Both the position numbers and the translations under genes were made by a program. Shown piece after piece: positions 33,480 through 41,967 of a stretch of 64,000 nt of DNA; position 1 is the first letter of the stretch, and each line of letters begins with the position of its first letter. Location of the stretch: the NCBI GenBank assembly GCA_050330995.1, contig JBHJHI010000002.1:68095-132094 (forward strand), given 5' to 3'. Under the pieces are notes generated by a model. The model saw only the letters and a list, made by a program, of their open reading frames with translations. It was not told the origin of the DNA and searched no databases. Source of the stretch: Thermohalobaculum sp050330995 (GTDB lineage Bacteria > Pseudomonadota > Alphaproteobacteria > Rhodobacterales > Rhodobacteraceae).

Positions 33480-34100
33480 ATGACCGATCCGGCCGACACC
33501 GCCGCGGCCAAGGCCGCGATGCGCCGGCGTGCCTTCGACGCGCGCAAGCGCGCCCATGCCGAAGGCGCGCTCGCCGCGCACGCGGCCGGCCGGCGTCTGA
33601 TCGAGGCGCTCGATGCCATGGGGGCGCTGGCGCCGGACGCGCGCGTCGCGGCCTACCGCCCGATCCGCACCGAGATCGATCCCGGCCCGGCGCTCGACGC
33701 GCGCGCCGGACGCGGCGTGGCGCTCGCCATGCCGGTGGTCGAGGGGCCGGACCGGCCGCTGGCGTTCCGCCCCTGGCGCCCGGGCGCGGCCGAGGTCGAG
33801 GGTGCCTTCGGCGCGGCGATCCCGGCCGATCCCGCGTCCGTGCCCCCGACGGCGCTGGTGGTGCCGCTCGTCGCCTTCGACGCCGAGGGTTACCGCCTCG
33901 GCTACGGCGGTGGCTTCTACGACCGCACGCTCGAAGCCCTGCGCGCCGCGAACCCGTCGCTGACGGCGCTCGGCCTCGCCTACGACGCTCAGGCGGTCGA
34001 CCGCGTGGTGCGCGAGGCGACCGACCAGCCGCTCGACGCGGTCGTGACCGAAACGTGCCTCGTTGCGACGCCGCATTTTCTGTTGCGCCGCGGCATTTGA
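33480..34100 (+). CDS. fau: 5-formyltetrahydrofolate cyclo-ligase
   Basis: A 206-residue enzyme that converts 5-formyl-THF to 5,10-methenyl-THF using ATP. Visible marks are RRRAFDARKRAHAEGA at the N-terminus, AYRPIRTEIDPGP, ALVVPLVAFDAEGYRLGYGGGFYDRTL (the phosphate loop) and GLAYDAQAVDRV near the end. ATG 33480 begins MTDPADTAAAK. An upstream in-frame ATG lies inside the presumed 6S RNA and is rejected. It is downstream of 6S RNA, as in E. coli ygfA, and could share its transcript. Confidence 0.93.
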   Translation: MTDPADTAAAKAAMRRRAFDARKRAHAEGALAAHAAGRRLIEALDAMGALAPDARVAAYRPIRTEIDPGPALDARAGRGVALAMPVVEGPDRPLAFRPWRPGAAEVEGAFGAAIPADPASVPPTALVVPLVAFDAEGYRLGYGGGFYDRTLEALRAANPSLTALGLAYDAQAVDRVVREATDQPLDAVVTETCLVATPHFLLRRGI

Positions 34101-34133
34101 CAGCGATCCGGTCTCGGGCGAGTAGCGAGCGCC

Positions 34134-34958
34134 ATGCGACTCCTCTTTCTCGGCGACATCGTCGGCCGCGCCGCCCGACAGGCCGTCATCGACGCGCTGC
34201 CGCGGCTTCGCGCCGAGCGCGGCCTCGACTTCATCGCCGTCAACGCCGAGAACTCGGCCGCGGGCTTCGGCATGACGCGCGCGATCGCCGACGAGCTGTT
34301 CGCCGCCGGGGCGGACGCGGTCACGCTCGGCGACCACGCCTTCGACCAGAAGGACATGCTGACCCATCTCGACGCCGACCGGCGCATCCTGCGCCCGCTC
34401 AACATCGCCAAGCGCCCGCCGGGCGTCGGCGTCGCCTCGTTCGAGGCCACGCGGGGGCGGCGGGTCGCGATGATGGTCGTGCTCGGACGGGTGTTCATGA
34501 AGCAGCCCTATGACGACCCGTTCTCGGCGATCGAGGCGGCGATGCGCACCCATGCGCTCGCACCCGGCGCGGTCGCCGACGCGCTGATCGTCGAGATCCA
34601 CGCCGAGGCGACGTCCGAGAAGATGGCGATCGGTCACTGGTGCGACGGCCGCGCGAGCCTCGTGGTGGGCAGCCACACCCACGTGCCGACGGCCGACGCG
34701 CAGATCCTGCCGCGCGGCACCGCCTACCAGAGCGACGCGGGCATGTGCGGCGACTACGACAGCGTGATCGGCATGGCTAAGGAAGGCCCGCTGGAGCGTT
34801 TCGTCACCGGCATGGGCCAGGGCCGCTTCGAGCCGGCGATGGGGGAGGTCACGATCTGCGGGACGCTGGTCGAGACCGACGACCGCACGGGGCTCGCGCG
34901 GCGCGTCGAGGCGCTGCGCCTCGGCGGGCGTCTCGTCGAGGCGGACGCGCGCGTGTGA
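34134..34958 (+). CDS. YmdB family metallophosphoesterase
   Basis: A 274-residue protein: MRLLFLGDIVGRAARQAV, then VNAENSAAGFGMTRAIADEL, GDHAFDQKDML, IVEIHAEATSEKMAIGHW and VVGSHTHVPTADAQILPRGTAYQSDAGMCG. These are the metal-binding Asp, Asn and His residues of the TIGR00282/YmdB group. YmdB in Bacillus is a cyclic-nucleotide phosphodiesterase with global effects on RNA levels. The role in alphaproteobacteria is not established. It follows the cyclo-ligase gene by 33 bases, so the two are probably co-transcribed. Confidence 0.92.
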   Translation: MRLLFLGDIVGRAARQAVIDALPRLRAERGLDFIAVNAENSAAGFGMTRAIADELFAAGADAVTLGDHAFDQKDMLTHLDADRRILRPLNIAKRPPGVGVASFEATRGRRVAMMVVLGRVFMKQPYDDPFSAIEAAMRTHALAPGAVADALIVEIHAEATSEKMAIGHWCDGRASLVVGSHTHVPTADAQILPRGTAYQSDAGMCGDYDSVIGMAKEGPLERFVTGMGQGRFEPAMGEVTICGTLVETDDRTGLARRVEALRLGGRLVEADARV

Positions 34959-35007
34959 GCGGGCGCGTGGGGGGCAGGGGGGCGGCCCGGTCGGGCCGGC
35001 ACGGGTG

Positions 35008-36789
35008 ATGGGCGAGCTTCTCTCGGCGGCGCCCGCCGTCGCCACGCTCGCGACGCTCGCGGGCATGTTCGCGCTGTTCGTCTCCGAGCGCTACCCGCCG
35101 GAGGTGGTCGCCATCTGCGGCGTCGCGGTGCTGGTCGGCTGCGGCGTCCTGCCGACGGCCGAGCTGATGGGCGTCTTCGCCAACCCCGCGCCCCTCACCA
35201 TCGCCGCGATGTTCGTGATCTCGGGCGCGCTCGTGCGCACCGGCGGGCTCGACGCCTTCGCGCGGCAAGTGACGGAGGCGGCCGAGAACCGTCCGCGCCG
35301 CACGGTCGCGCGCTTCGCCGGCCTCACCGTCGGCGCCTCGGCCTTCATGAACAACACGCCCGTGGTGGTCATGCTGATCCCGATCGCCATGCGCGTCGCG
35401 CGCCGGATCGGGGTCTCGGCGAGCCAGGTGCTGATCCCGCTCAGCTACGCCGCGATCCTCGGCGGGCTCTGCACGCTGATCGGCACCTCGACCAACCTGC
35501 TCGTCGACGGCGTCGCGCGCGCGCACGGGCTCGCCCCCTTCGGCCTGTTCGAGATCACGCCGGTCGCGCTGGTGATCGTGGTGGTCGGCCTCGCCTTCGT
35601 CGCGCTCGCCGGCCCGCGCCTGCTGCCGCGCCGCGACGCGATGCTCGACTTCATCACCAACCGAAAGTCGCTGCGCTTCTTCTCGGAGGTGGTGATCCCC
35701 GAGGGCTCCACCCTCGCGGGCCGGCGCATCCCGGACGTGGAGCACTTCAACCGCGAGGGCATGACCGTCATCGACGTCATCCGCGGCGACCTCTCGCTGA
35801 GGCGCGACATCGCCTCGGTGGTGCTCAAGCCCGGCGACCGGGTGGTGATCCGGTCCGGCGTCAACGAACTGCTCTCGCTGAGGGGCAACCGCGCGCTCAG
35901 CCTCGTGGGCCAGCTCGACCCGATCGGGCAGAAGTCGACCGTCACCGTCGAGGCGCTGATCACCCCCGACTGCAAGCTGGTAGGCCGGCGCATCGGCGAC
36001 GTGCGCTTCCGCCGCCGCTACGGGGTCTATCCGCTCGCGGTCCACCGCCGCGCCGAGCGCGTCGGCTCGGTGCTCGACGAGGTGCGCATCCGCGTCGGCG
36101 ACACGCTGCTGCTCGAAGGCGATCCCGACGACATCCGCCGCCTCTCGGCCGAGCAGAACCTCGCCGACATCACCCAGCCGACCGAGCGGCCGTACCGCCG
36201 CGAGAAGGCGCCGATCGTGCTCGCGATCCTGGCCTTCGTGGTCGTGGGCGGCGCGCTCGGGGTGATGCCGATCGCGGGGCTCGCGCTGATCGGCGTGGCC
36301 CTGGTGCTGGCCACGCGCTGCATCGACGCCGAGGAGGCGTTCGAGGCGATCGACTTCCGCCTGCTCGCGCTGATCTTCGCCATGCTGGGCGTCGGGCGCG
36401 CGCTCGAGATAACGGGGGCGGTCGAGCTGCTGGTCGGCCCCTCCGAGGGCTGGCTCGCGGGCCTGCCGCCCGGCCTCGCGCTCTGGCTCGTGTTCATGCT
36501 CGCCTCGGTGCTGACAGAGGTGGTCTCGAATAACGCGGTCGCCGTCGTGGTCACGCCGGTGGCGATCGCGGTCGCGGGCACCCTCGGCGCCGATCCGCGT
36601 CCCTTCGTGGTCGCGGTGATGATCGCGGCCTCGGCGAGCTTCGCCACGCCCATCGGCTATCAGACCAACACCCTGGTCTACGCGGCGGGTGGCTATCGCT
36701 TCACCGACTACATGCGCCTCGGCGTGCCGATGAACCTGATCGTCGGCCTCGTCGCCTGCCTGCTGATCCCACTGGTCTGGCCGTTCTGA
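35008..36789 (+). CDS. SLC13/DASS family permease with two TrkA-C domains
   Basis: A 593-residue membrane transporter. The N-terminal half has five or six segments with ALVRTGGLDAFA and ASAFMNNTPVVVMLIPI, then LIGTSTNLLVDGVA. Two cytosolic TrkA_C (RCK_C) domains follow at about residues 210-390 (VIPEGSTLAGRRIPDVE, ALITPDCKLVGRRIGD). The C-terminal half repeats the fold with EVVSNNAVAVVVTPVAIAVA and FATPIGYQTNTLVYAAGGY. This architecture is that of sodium-coupled sulfate or carboxylate carriers. The start is ATG 35008, or the in-frame GTG one codon upstream. Confidence 0.9.
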   Translation: MGELLSAAPAVATLATLAGMFALFVSERYPPEVVAICGVAVLVGCGVLPTAELMGVFANPAPLTIAAMFVISGALVRTGGLDAFARQVTEAAENRPRRTVARFAGLTVGASAFMNNTPVVVMLIPIAMRVARRIGVSASQVLIPLSYAAILGGLCTLIGTSTNLLVDGVARAHGLAPFGLFEITPVALVIVVVGLAFVALAGPRLLPRRDAMLDFITNRKSLRFFSEVVIPEGSTLAGRRIPDVEHFNREGMTVIDVIRGDLSLRRDIASVVLKPGDRVVIRSGVNELLSLRGNRALSLVGQLDPIGQKSTVTVEALITPDCKLVGRRIGDVRFRRRYGVYPLAVHRRAERVGSVLDEVRIRVGDTLLLEGDPDDIRRLSAEQNLADITQPTERPYRREKAPIVLAILAFVVVGGALGVMPIAGLALIGVALVLATRCIDAEEAFEAIDFRLLALIFAMLGVGRALEITGAVELLVGPSEGWLAGLPPGLALWLVFMLASVLTEVVSNNAVAVVVTPVAIAVAGTLGADPRPFVVAVMIAASASFATPIGYQTNTLVYAAGGYRFTDYMRLGVPMNLIVGLVACLLIPLVWPF

Positions 36790-36916
36790 CCCTCCCGCGC
36801 CGCGGTGCGACGTTTCGTTTTGGAACGCACAAGTCGATTGCCACGGGCGCGACACTTCGCGAGGCTGACGCCGCGACGGGCGACCAACGGCCCGCGTCCG
36901 ACAGGGAGGATCACTC

Positions 36917-38170
36917 ATGCGCACGCTGCTCGCCGGCGCCGCCGCGGCGCTTCTCGCAGCCCCGGCCTTCGGCCAGGGCCAGGACACCCTCGACAAGCTC
37001 TCCAAGTTCCAGTCGACCCATTCGGCCGAGTTCAACGAGATCGCCCAGGGCGGCGCCCGCGCCGAGGCGATCGGCAAGATCCTCGAGCGCATCGAGCTGC
37101 CCGACGGCTTCGAGATCGATCTCTACGCGATCGTGCCCGACGCGCGCGCCGTCACCGTCGGGCCGCAGGGCGTAGTCGCCTTCGTCTCGACCCGCAAGCG
37201 CGAGATCTGGTCGGTGACCGACCGCGACAAGGACCGCGTCGCCGACGAGGTCAAGAACTTCGCGCCCTCGCTCGACAAGGTGATCCCGCACGGCCTCTGC
37301 TTCTCGAACGACGGCTTTCTCTACACCGTCGAGCAGAACCGGGTGCTGGTGTTCCCGGCGGCCGAGTTCTTCTACGAGTCCGAGGACGTCGCGGCGTTCG
37401 AGGTGGTGCCCCAGGGCGAGCTGATCCCGGTCGAGGAGGAGAGCTACAACCATACCGCGCGCATGTGCGACATCGGCCCCGACGGCAAGCTCTACATCTC
37501 GCTCGGCCAGCCCTACAACGTCGCGCCCGAGGACAAGCTCGATCTCTACGAGGAGGTCGGCATCGGCGGCATCATCCGCATGGACCTCGACGGCTCGAAC
37601 CGCGAGGTGTTCGCCTACGGCGTGCGCAACTCGGTCGGCCAGGACTTCCATCCCGAGACCGGCGATCTGTGGTGGACCGACAACCAGGTCGACGGCATGG
37701 GCGACGACATCCCGCCGGGCGAGCTGAACGTCTCGACCGAGGCTGGCCAGCACTTCGGCCACCCCTGGTTCGGCGGCGGCGACGTGCGCACCACCGAGTA
37801 CGAGGGCCAGGAAGTGCCGGTCGACGTCGTCATGCCCGTGGTCGAGACGGTGGCGCACGCGGCCGACCTCGGCATGATGTTCTACACCGGCTCGCAGTTC
37901 CCCGCCGAGTACCGCAACGCCATCTTCTCGGCGCAGCACGGCTCGTGGAACCGCACCGAGCCGATCGGCGCGCGGGTGATGGTCACCACCATCGCCGAGG
38001 ACGGCTCGGCGACGATGGAGCCCTTCGCCGAGGGCTGGCTCGACCCGGAGACGGGCGAATACCTCGGCCGCCCCGTCGACGTCGCCCAGCTCGCCGACGG
38101 CTCGCTGCTCGTCTCCGACGATCTCGTCGGCGCGGTCTACCGCATCCACTACACCGGCGGCGCGGAGTAA
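36917..38170 (+). CDS. PQQ-dependent sugar dehydrogenase (sorbosone dehydrogenase family)
   Basis: A 417-residue periplasmic protein with a signal peptide (LLAGAAAALLAAPAFGQ). The six-bladed propeller has marks of soluble PQQ aldose/sorbosone dehydrogenases: HGLCFSNDGFLYTVEQNRVL, NHTARMCDIGPDGKLYISLGQPYN, GVRNSVGQDFHPETGDLWWTDNQ and HGSWNRTEPIGARV. These enzymes oxidise sugars with pyrroloquinoline quinone and pass electrons to a cytochrome, which fits the small cytochrome c gene 150 bases downstream. AGGGAGGA precedes the ATG. Substrate is unknown. Confidence 0.9.
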   Translation: MRTLLAGAAAALLAAPAFGQGQDTLDKLSKFQSTHSAEFNEIAQGGARAEAIGKILERIELPDGFEIDLYAIVPDARAVTVGPQGVVAFVSTRKREIWSVTDRDKDRVADEVKNFAPSLDKVIPHGLCFSNDGFLYTVEQNRVLVFPAAEFFYESEDVAAFEVVPQGELIPVEEESYNHTARMCDIGPDGKLYISLGQPYNVAPEDKLDLYEEVGIGGIIRMDLDGSNREVFAYGVRNSVGQDFHPETGDLWWTDNQVDGMGDDIPPGELNVSTEAGQHFGHPWFGGGDVRTTEYEGQEVPVDVVMPVVETVAHAADLGMMFYTGSQFPAEYRNAIFSAQHGSWNRTEPIGARVMVTTIAEDGSATMEPFAEGWLDPETGEYLGRPVDVAQLADGSLLVSDDLVGAVYRIHYTGGAE

Positions 38171-38213
38171 GGTCCGCGCGGCGGCGCCCGGCTCCTCCGG
38201 CGGCGTGCGTCGC

Positions 38214-38259
38214 CCGGGTCCGGGCGCCACGGTACTGTCCGGGTCCGGGCGCCACGGTA
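38214..38259 (+). repeat. 21-bp direct repeat, period 25 bp
   Basis: The same 21-base word starting CCGGGTCCGGG and ending CCACGGTA occurs at 38214-38234 and 38239-38259. It lies between the PQQ dehydrogenase and cytochrome c genes. It may be a slippage duplication; no function is evident. Confidence 0.8.
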
Positions 38260-38319
38260 ACGACGATCCAGCGCGCGGCCCGGTACCGCCGGGCGCGCGC
38301 CACAGCCGGAACGACAGCC

Positions 38320-38640
38320 ATGCTCAAGACGCTCATCCTCGCGCTCGCGGCCGTGCTCGCCGCCCGGGCGGCCCCGGCGGGCGACCTCGCCCAGGGGCGG
38401 GTGCTCGCCAAGCGCTGTGCGGCCTGCCACGGCATCGACGGGCTCGCCACGATGCCGATGGCGCCCAACATCGCCGGACACAGCGACATCTACCTCGTGA
38501 AGCAGCTGCGCGCCTTTCGCAGCGGCGAGCGCCAGAACCAGATGATGTCGGTGGTCGCCGGGCCGCTCACCGATGCCGAGATCGACGACCTCGCCGCCTG
38601 GTACTCGGCCATCGAGGTCGAGGTGACGCTGCCGGAATAG
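38320..38640 (+). CDS. small periplasmic c-type cytochrome
   Basis: A 106-residue protein with a signal peptide (LILALAAVLAARAAPAG) and one haem site CAACH near residue 35. The axial methionine is probably in NQMMSVVAGPLTDAEIDDLAAWY. It is a class I monohaem cytochrome c, and the likely electron acceptor of the PQQ dehydrogenase encoded upstream. ATG 38320 starts the signal peptide directly. Confidence 0.9.
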   Translation: MLKTLILALAAVLAARAAPAGDLAQGRVLAKRCAACHGIDGLATMPMAPNIAGHSDIYLVKQLRAFRSGERQNQMMSVVAGPLTDAEIDDLAAWYSAIEVEVTLPE

Positions 38641-38773
38641 CCCGTTCCCAGTCATCGCGGCGAGATCGCGCAGGCGGGCGCGGGATGCGGCGGGTATCGT
38701 GCCGTGGCGCGCGTCGGCGCGATCTGGCATGGTCCGCCCGGCTGGCGGGACTTCGGCGAGGGCGGGCGCGGGC

Positions 38774-39085
38774 ATGAGCGACGACCGGACCATCGCGCCG
38801 ACGCGAGCGAAGCCCCAGACGAAGACGGAGCCGCCGCGGCTCTACAAGGTGATCCTGCTCAACGACGATTACACGCCGCGCGAGTTCGTGGTGACGGTGC
38901 TGAAGGCCGTGTTCCGCATGTCGGAGGCGGAAGCCTACTCGGTGATGGCGACGGCGCACAGCCGCGGGGTCTGCGTGGTGGCGGTGTTCACCCGTGACGT
39001 CGCCGAGACCAAGGCCGAGCAGGCGACCGATCACGGACGCCGGCGGGGCTACCCCCTGACCTTCACCACCGAGCCGGAGACGTGA
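38774..39085 (+). CDS. clpS: ATP-dependent Clp protease adaptor ClpS
   Basis: A 103-residue adaptor: LYKVILLNDDYTPREFVVTVLKAVF, the substrate-pocket region with NDD and TP, then ATAHSRGVCVVAVFTRDVAETKAEQ. It delivers N-degron proteins to ClpAP. The ATG at 38774 opens MSDDRTIAP, giving the usual disordered N-terminus of about 25 residues. No clpA follows here, unlike in many bacteria. Confidence 0.95.
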   Translation: MSDDRTIAPTRAKPQTKTEPPRLYKVILLNDDYTPREFVVTVLKAVFRMSEAEAYSVMATAHSRGVCVVAVFTRDVAETKAEQATDHGRRRGYPLTFTTEPET

Positions 39086-39089
39086 AAGC

Positions 39090-39106
39090 GCCCCGCCGCG
39101 CGGGGC
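39090..39106 (+). terminator. GC-rich hairpin after clpS
   Basis: GCCCCGC (39090-39096) and GCGGGGC (39100-39106) form a 7-bp stem with a 3-base loop, five bases after the clpS stop. It lies before a convergent gene. No T-run follows. Confidence 0.35.
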
Positions 39107-39154
39107 GGCAGGGCGCTCGAAGCACTGGTCCGCTTCCCGCGGGCAGGCACGGTC

Positions 39155-39781
39155 TCAGCCGCGGCGGCGCGTGCCGACGAGGCCGATGACGCCGAGCCCG
39201 AGCGCCAGCATCGGCAACGCGGCGGGCAGGGGCACCGCCTCGGGCGTGGTCAGGTCGAGCTGCAGGATCGCGGTGCCCATGCCCGTAGCCATGACGAAGC
39301 CGAAGGCGACCACGCTGTAGCTGCCGATCCCGATGTCGCCCATGTCGGTCTCGAAGCGGGCGGTGCCCGACACAGTGCCGGTCAGGCCCGCGGGAACCGC
39401 CTCGACCGCGTCCAGCGTCACCGCCATGATGGAGCCGCCGACCATGAAATCGTTCACGTTGACGCCCGCGCCTTCCGCGAAGGTGAAGGCGTCGCCCTCT
39501 ATGTCGGTCAGCGAGCCCAGGCCGGCGAAGTCGCCCGTGTCGCTCCCAGTCTGCGGGGCGAAGCCGTCGCCTTCGACCGTGACGGTGTCGCCCGCGGTGA
39601 TCAGGCTGGTGAAGCTCGCCATGCCGCTGTCGTCGGCGTCGTCGATCGAGACGTTGATCGTGTAGAGGATCTGCGATTGTACGCCGGGCGTGAAGGTCAG
39701 CGCCTCCGCCCCGGTCGAGAAGCCTGCCGCGGCGGCGACCGCCGCAGCCAGGCTCAGCTTGGCCTTCGTCAGTAGAGCCAT
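39155..39781 (-). CDS. VPLPA-CTERM sorting domain protein
   Basis: A 208-residue exported protein. It has a signal peptide (LSLAAAVAAAAGFSTGAEA), a beta-rich Gly/Thr/Asp domain, and a C-terminal tripartite tail: VPLPAALPML, a hydrophobic segment, and terminal RRRG. This VPLPA-CTERM tail is typical of Rhodobacterales and is thought to be handled by an exosortase-type system linked to exopolysaccharide. CGGAGGG precedes the ATG at 39781. The function of the central domain is unknown. A second protein with this tail is encoded at 52582. Confidence 0.88.
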   Translation of the reverse strand: MALLTKAKLSLAAAVAAAAGFSTGAEALTFTPGVQSQILYTINVSIDDADDSGMASFTSLITAGDTVTVEGDGFAPQTGSDTGDFAGLGSLTDIEGDAFTFAEGAGVNVNDFMVGGSIMAVTLDAVEAVPAGLTGTVSGTARFETDMGDIGIGSYSVVAFGFVMATGMGTAILQLDLTTPEAVPLPAALPMLALGLGVIGLVGTRRRG

Positions 39782-39907
39782 CCCTCCGATTCGCCCCCTG
39801 TGGAATTGGTAGTCGAGAGACTTGCGCCGGTCAACGCCCATCTCAAGAAATGGTTTCTTTTGACTTGATTCGATCTGTCAGAGGGATCGCCGTTCGCGCC
39901 GGAGGGT

Positions 39908-39924
39908 GGTTAATACGTTCTAAA
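39908..39924 (-). promoter_or_regulatory. CtrA-like box (TTTA-N7-TTAACC)
   Basis: Read on the minus strand, TTTA, seven bases, then TTAACC closely matches the CtrA consensus TTAA-N7-TTAAC. It lies about 127 bp before the VPLPA-CTERM gene start and 111 bp before yebC, in an unusually AT-rich gap. Regulation is inferred only. Confidence 0.3.
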
Positions 39925-40034
39925 TAGGGCACGGCCCGCCATTTTTCCGAACGAAAGACGAGCTGCGCCCGCCTCCTTGTTCGTCCTTCCCGGCGAACCT
40001 ATACCGCGATGGAGAGACACCGGGAGAGGACGCC

Positions 40035-40781
40035 ATGGCCGGCCATTCGAAGTGGGCCAACATCCAGCACCGCAAGGGCCGCCAGGACGCGGCGCGCTCG
40101 AAGCTGTTCTCCAGGCTCGCCAAGGAGATCACGGTGGCCGCCAAGATGGGTGACCCCGATCCCGACAAGAACCCGCGACTGCGCCTCGCGGTCAAGGAGG
40201 CCAAGTCGAACTCGGTGCCGAAGGACGTGATCGACCGCGCGATCAAGAAGTCGCAGGGCGGCGACGCCGAGAACTACGAGGAGATCCGCTACGAGGGCTA
40301 CGGCCCCGGCGGCGTCGCCATGATCGTCGAGGCGATGACCGACAACCGCAACCGCACCGCCTCGAACCTGCGCGCCAGCTTCGGCAAGCACGGCGGCAAC
40401 ATGGCCGAGACCGGCGCGGTCAGCTTCATGTTCGACCGCCTCGGCCAGATCCTCTACCCGCCCGAGGCCGGCGACGCCGAGACGGTGCTGGAAGCCGCGA
40501 TCGAGGCCGGCGCCGACGACGTGGAGAGCTCGGAGGACGGCCACGTCGTCTGGACCCAGCCGGGCGATCTCGCCGGCGTCTCGACCGTGCTCGAAGCCGC
40601 CCTCGGCGAGGCGCAGTCGACCCGGATCGTCTGGCGCCCCCAGACGCTCACGCCCGTCGAGGAGGACACCGCCCAGACCCTGATGAAGCTGATCGGGGTG
40701 CTGGAGGACGACGACGACGTCCAGAGCGTGACCGCGAACTTCGACATGTCCGAGGACGTCCTCGCCAAGCTCACGGCCTGA
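40035..40781 (+). CDS. yebC: YebC/PmpR family protein
   Basis: A 248-residue protein starting MAGHSKWANIQHRKGRQDAARSKLFSRLAKEI, the hallmark of the family. It continues with RIAV-type and YEGYGPGGVAMIVEAMTDNRNRT motifs. Three domains are expected. Members act as DNA-binding regulators or as ribosome-associated factors relieving stalls (TACO1-like). GAGAGG lies upstream of the ATG. The adjacent small gene follows seven bases after its stop. Confidence 0.95.
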   Translation: MAGHSKWANIQHRKGRQDAARSKLFSRLAKEITVAAKMGDPDPDKNPRLRLAVKEAKSNSVPKDVIDRAIKKSQGGDAENYEEIRYEGYGPGGVAMIVEAMTDNRNRTASNLRASFGKHGGNMAETGAVSFMFDRLGQILYPPEAGDAETVLEAAIEAGADDVESSEDGHVVWTQPGDLAGVSTVLEAALGEAQSTRIVWRPQTLTPVEEDTAQTLMKLIGVLEDDDDVQSVTANFDMSEDVLAKLTA

Positions 40782-40787
40782 GCGCGG

Positions 40788-41075
40788 GTGACGCGGCCGG
40801 GCGCTCACCCTCTCGACCCGCGCGGCCTGATCCGCGAGGCGTATCGCATCGACGGAATCGGCGCGGAGGACTGCCGCTCGATCTTCTTCGACTGGGCGAT
40901 GGGCCTCGCGCCGGGCATCGATCCGGGCGAGGCCGCCACGGCGCTGAAGATCGCCTACGACGCGCCGGCCGACCACCCGATGACCGTGCTCCTCGACGAG
41001 GCGGCGAGCCAGGCGAGCGTCGCGCGCCGCTCCGGCGGCTGGCGCGGGAAGCGTCGCGGCGAGGGACCGAACTGA
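40788..41075 (+). CDS. conserved small hypothetical protein downstream of yebC
   Basis: A 95-residue protein starting with GTG at 40788, six bases after the yebC stop. The core is LIREAYRIDGIGAEDCRSIFFDWAMGL, then ALKIAYDAPADHPMTVLLDEA, with a basic tail (RRSGGWRGKRRGEG). I recall similar small proteins in Rhodobacterales but know no function for them. The close spacing suggests co-transcription with yebC. Confidence 0.75.
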   Translation: MTRPGAHPLDPRGLIREAYRIDGIGAEDCRSIFFDWAMGLAPGIDPGEAATALKIAYDAPADHPMTVLLDEAASQASVARRSGGWRGKRRGEGPN

Positions 41076-41086
41076 CGCCGGTCGAG

Positions 41087-41102
41087 GTCGTCGGCCGACG
41101 AC
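41087..41102. repeat. 16-bp perfect palindrome
   Basis: GTCGTCGGCCGACGAC is its own reverse complement. It lies between the convergent 95-residue gene and the GNAT gene. It could be part of a transcription end or a protein-binding site. Confidence 0.5.
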
Positions 41103-41208
41103 GCTCTCGCGAGCGGGGTCTTCCCGAGGAGGTGTCGCGTCGGTCGCCCGGCCTTCCTCCGAGAGCCCTGTCGTGGGGCGCGGGGTGAGGCGACCGGACG
41201 GCCCGCCC

Positions 41209-41712
41209 CTACGGACCGAGGTCGAGCCGCATCAGCACCTCGTCGTGGTCCACCCCGCCGACCCTGAGCGCGCCGCGGTCGACACCCACCGCCTCGAAGC
41301 CCGCCGCGCGGTAGAGCGCGAGCGCCGCCGCGTTGCCGGCCGTCACCGTCAGCACGAGGGTCTCGACACCCGGCATCGCGCGGCCCGCCTCGACGAGGGC
41401 CGCGACGAGACGGCCGCCGATCCCGTGCCCGCGCGCCTCGGGCGCGACGTAGAGCCCCCAGAGCGTCGCGCGGTGGCGGGTCTTGAGCCGCCCGCCCGCG
41501 CCCAGCCCGCCGATGGCGAGCAGCCGCCCGTCCGCCTCGGCGCCGAACACGAGGCTGTCGAGGCGCGCCTCGAAGAAGGAGGGCGGCTCCTGCGCCTCCT
41601 CCTCGTGGGCCGCGCCGAAGGCGACGGGTTCGCGCGCGAGCGCGTCGAGGCGCAGCGCGCGGAAGGCGTCCACGTCGGCCCGGGTCAGGCGGCGGATCGC
41701 GGCTCGGGTCAT
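41209..41712 (-). CDS. GNAT family N-acetyltransferase
   Basis: A 167-residue GNAT enzyme: AIRRLTRADVDAFRALRLDAL at the start, then LWGLYVAPEARGHGIGGRLVAALVEAGR, the acetyl-CoA pyrophosphate loop (R/QxxGxG/A form RGHGIG), and NAAALALYRAAGFEAVG near the end. The substrate is unknown. It is a single gene, convergent with the yebC unit. Confidence 0.9.
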   Translation of the reverse strand: MTRAAIRRLTRADVDAFRALRLDALAREPVAFGAAHEEEAQEPPSFFEARLDSLVFGAEADGRLLAIGGLGAGGRLKTRHRATLWGLYVAPEARGHGIGGRLVAALVEAGRAMPGVETLVLTVTAGNAAALALYRAAGFEAVGVDRGALRVGGVDHDEVLMRLDLGP

Positions 41713-41967
41713 GGCGGGCGAAGGCTAGCCGATCCCCCGGCTCTCGCGGAACGGCGCGGTGTCGCGGGATCGCGGCGAGAGGACGCCACGTCGCGGCGGC
41801 GGGACGAGACGCTCGCTTGAAGCGGACGGCCGGGGCGCCGATAGTCCGGCCACGGCGCCGTCCAGCCGGAGCGACGGGCTCGGGCACCACGACGGCGCGC
41901 GACGACGAACACCCGGCCGTCGGACCGATCGGGTCGAACGGTCCACCGGATGCCCGGAGGAGGGCGC

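Noticed and set aside
33187..33483. ORF covering the zapA to cyclo-ligase gap
   Set aside because: It overlaps the predicted 6S RNA and its promoter, has no ribosome site, and gives a low-complexity product.
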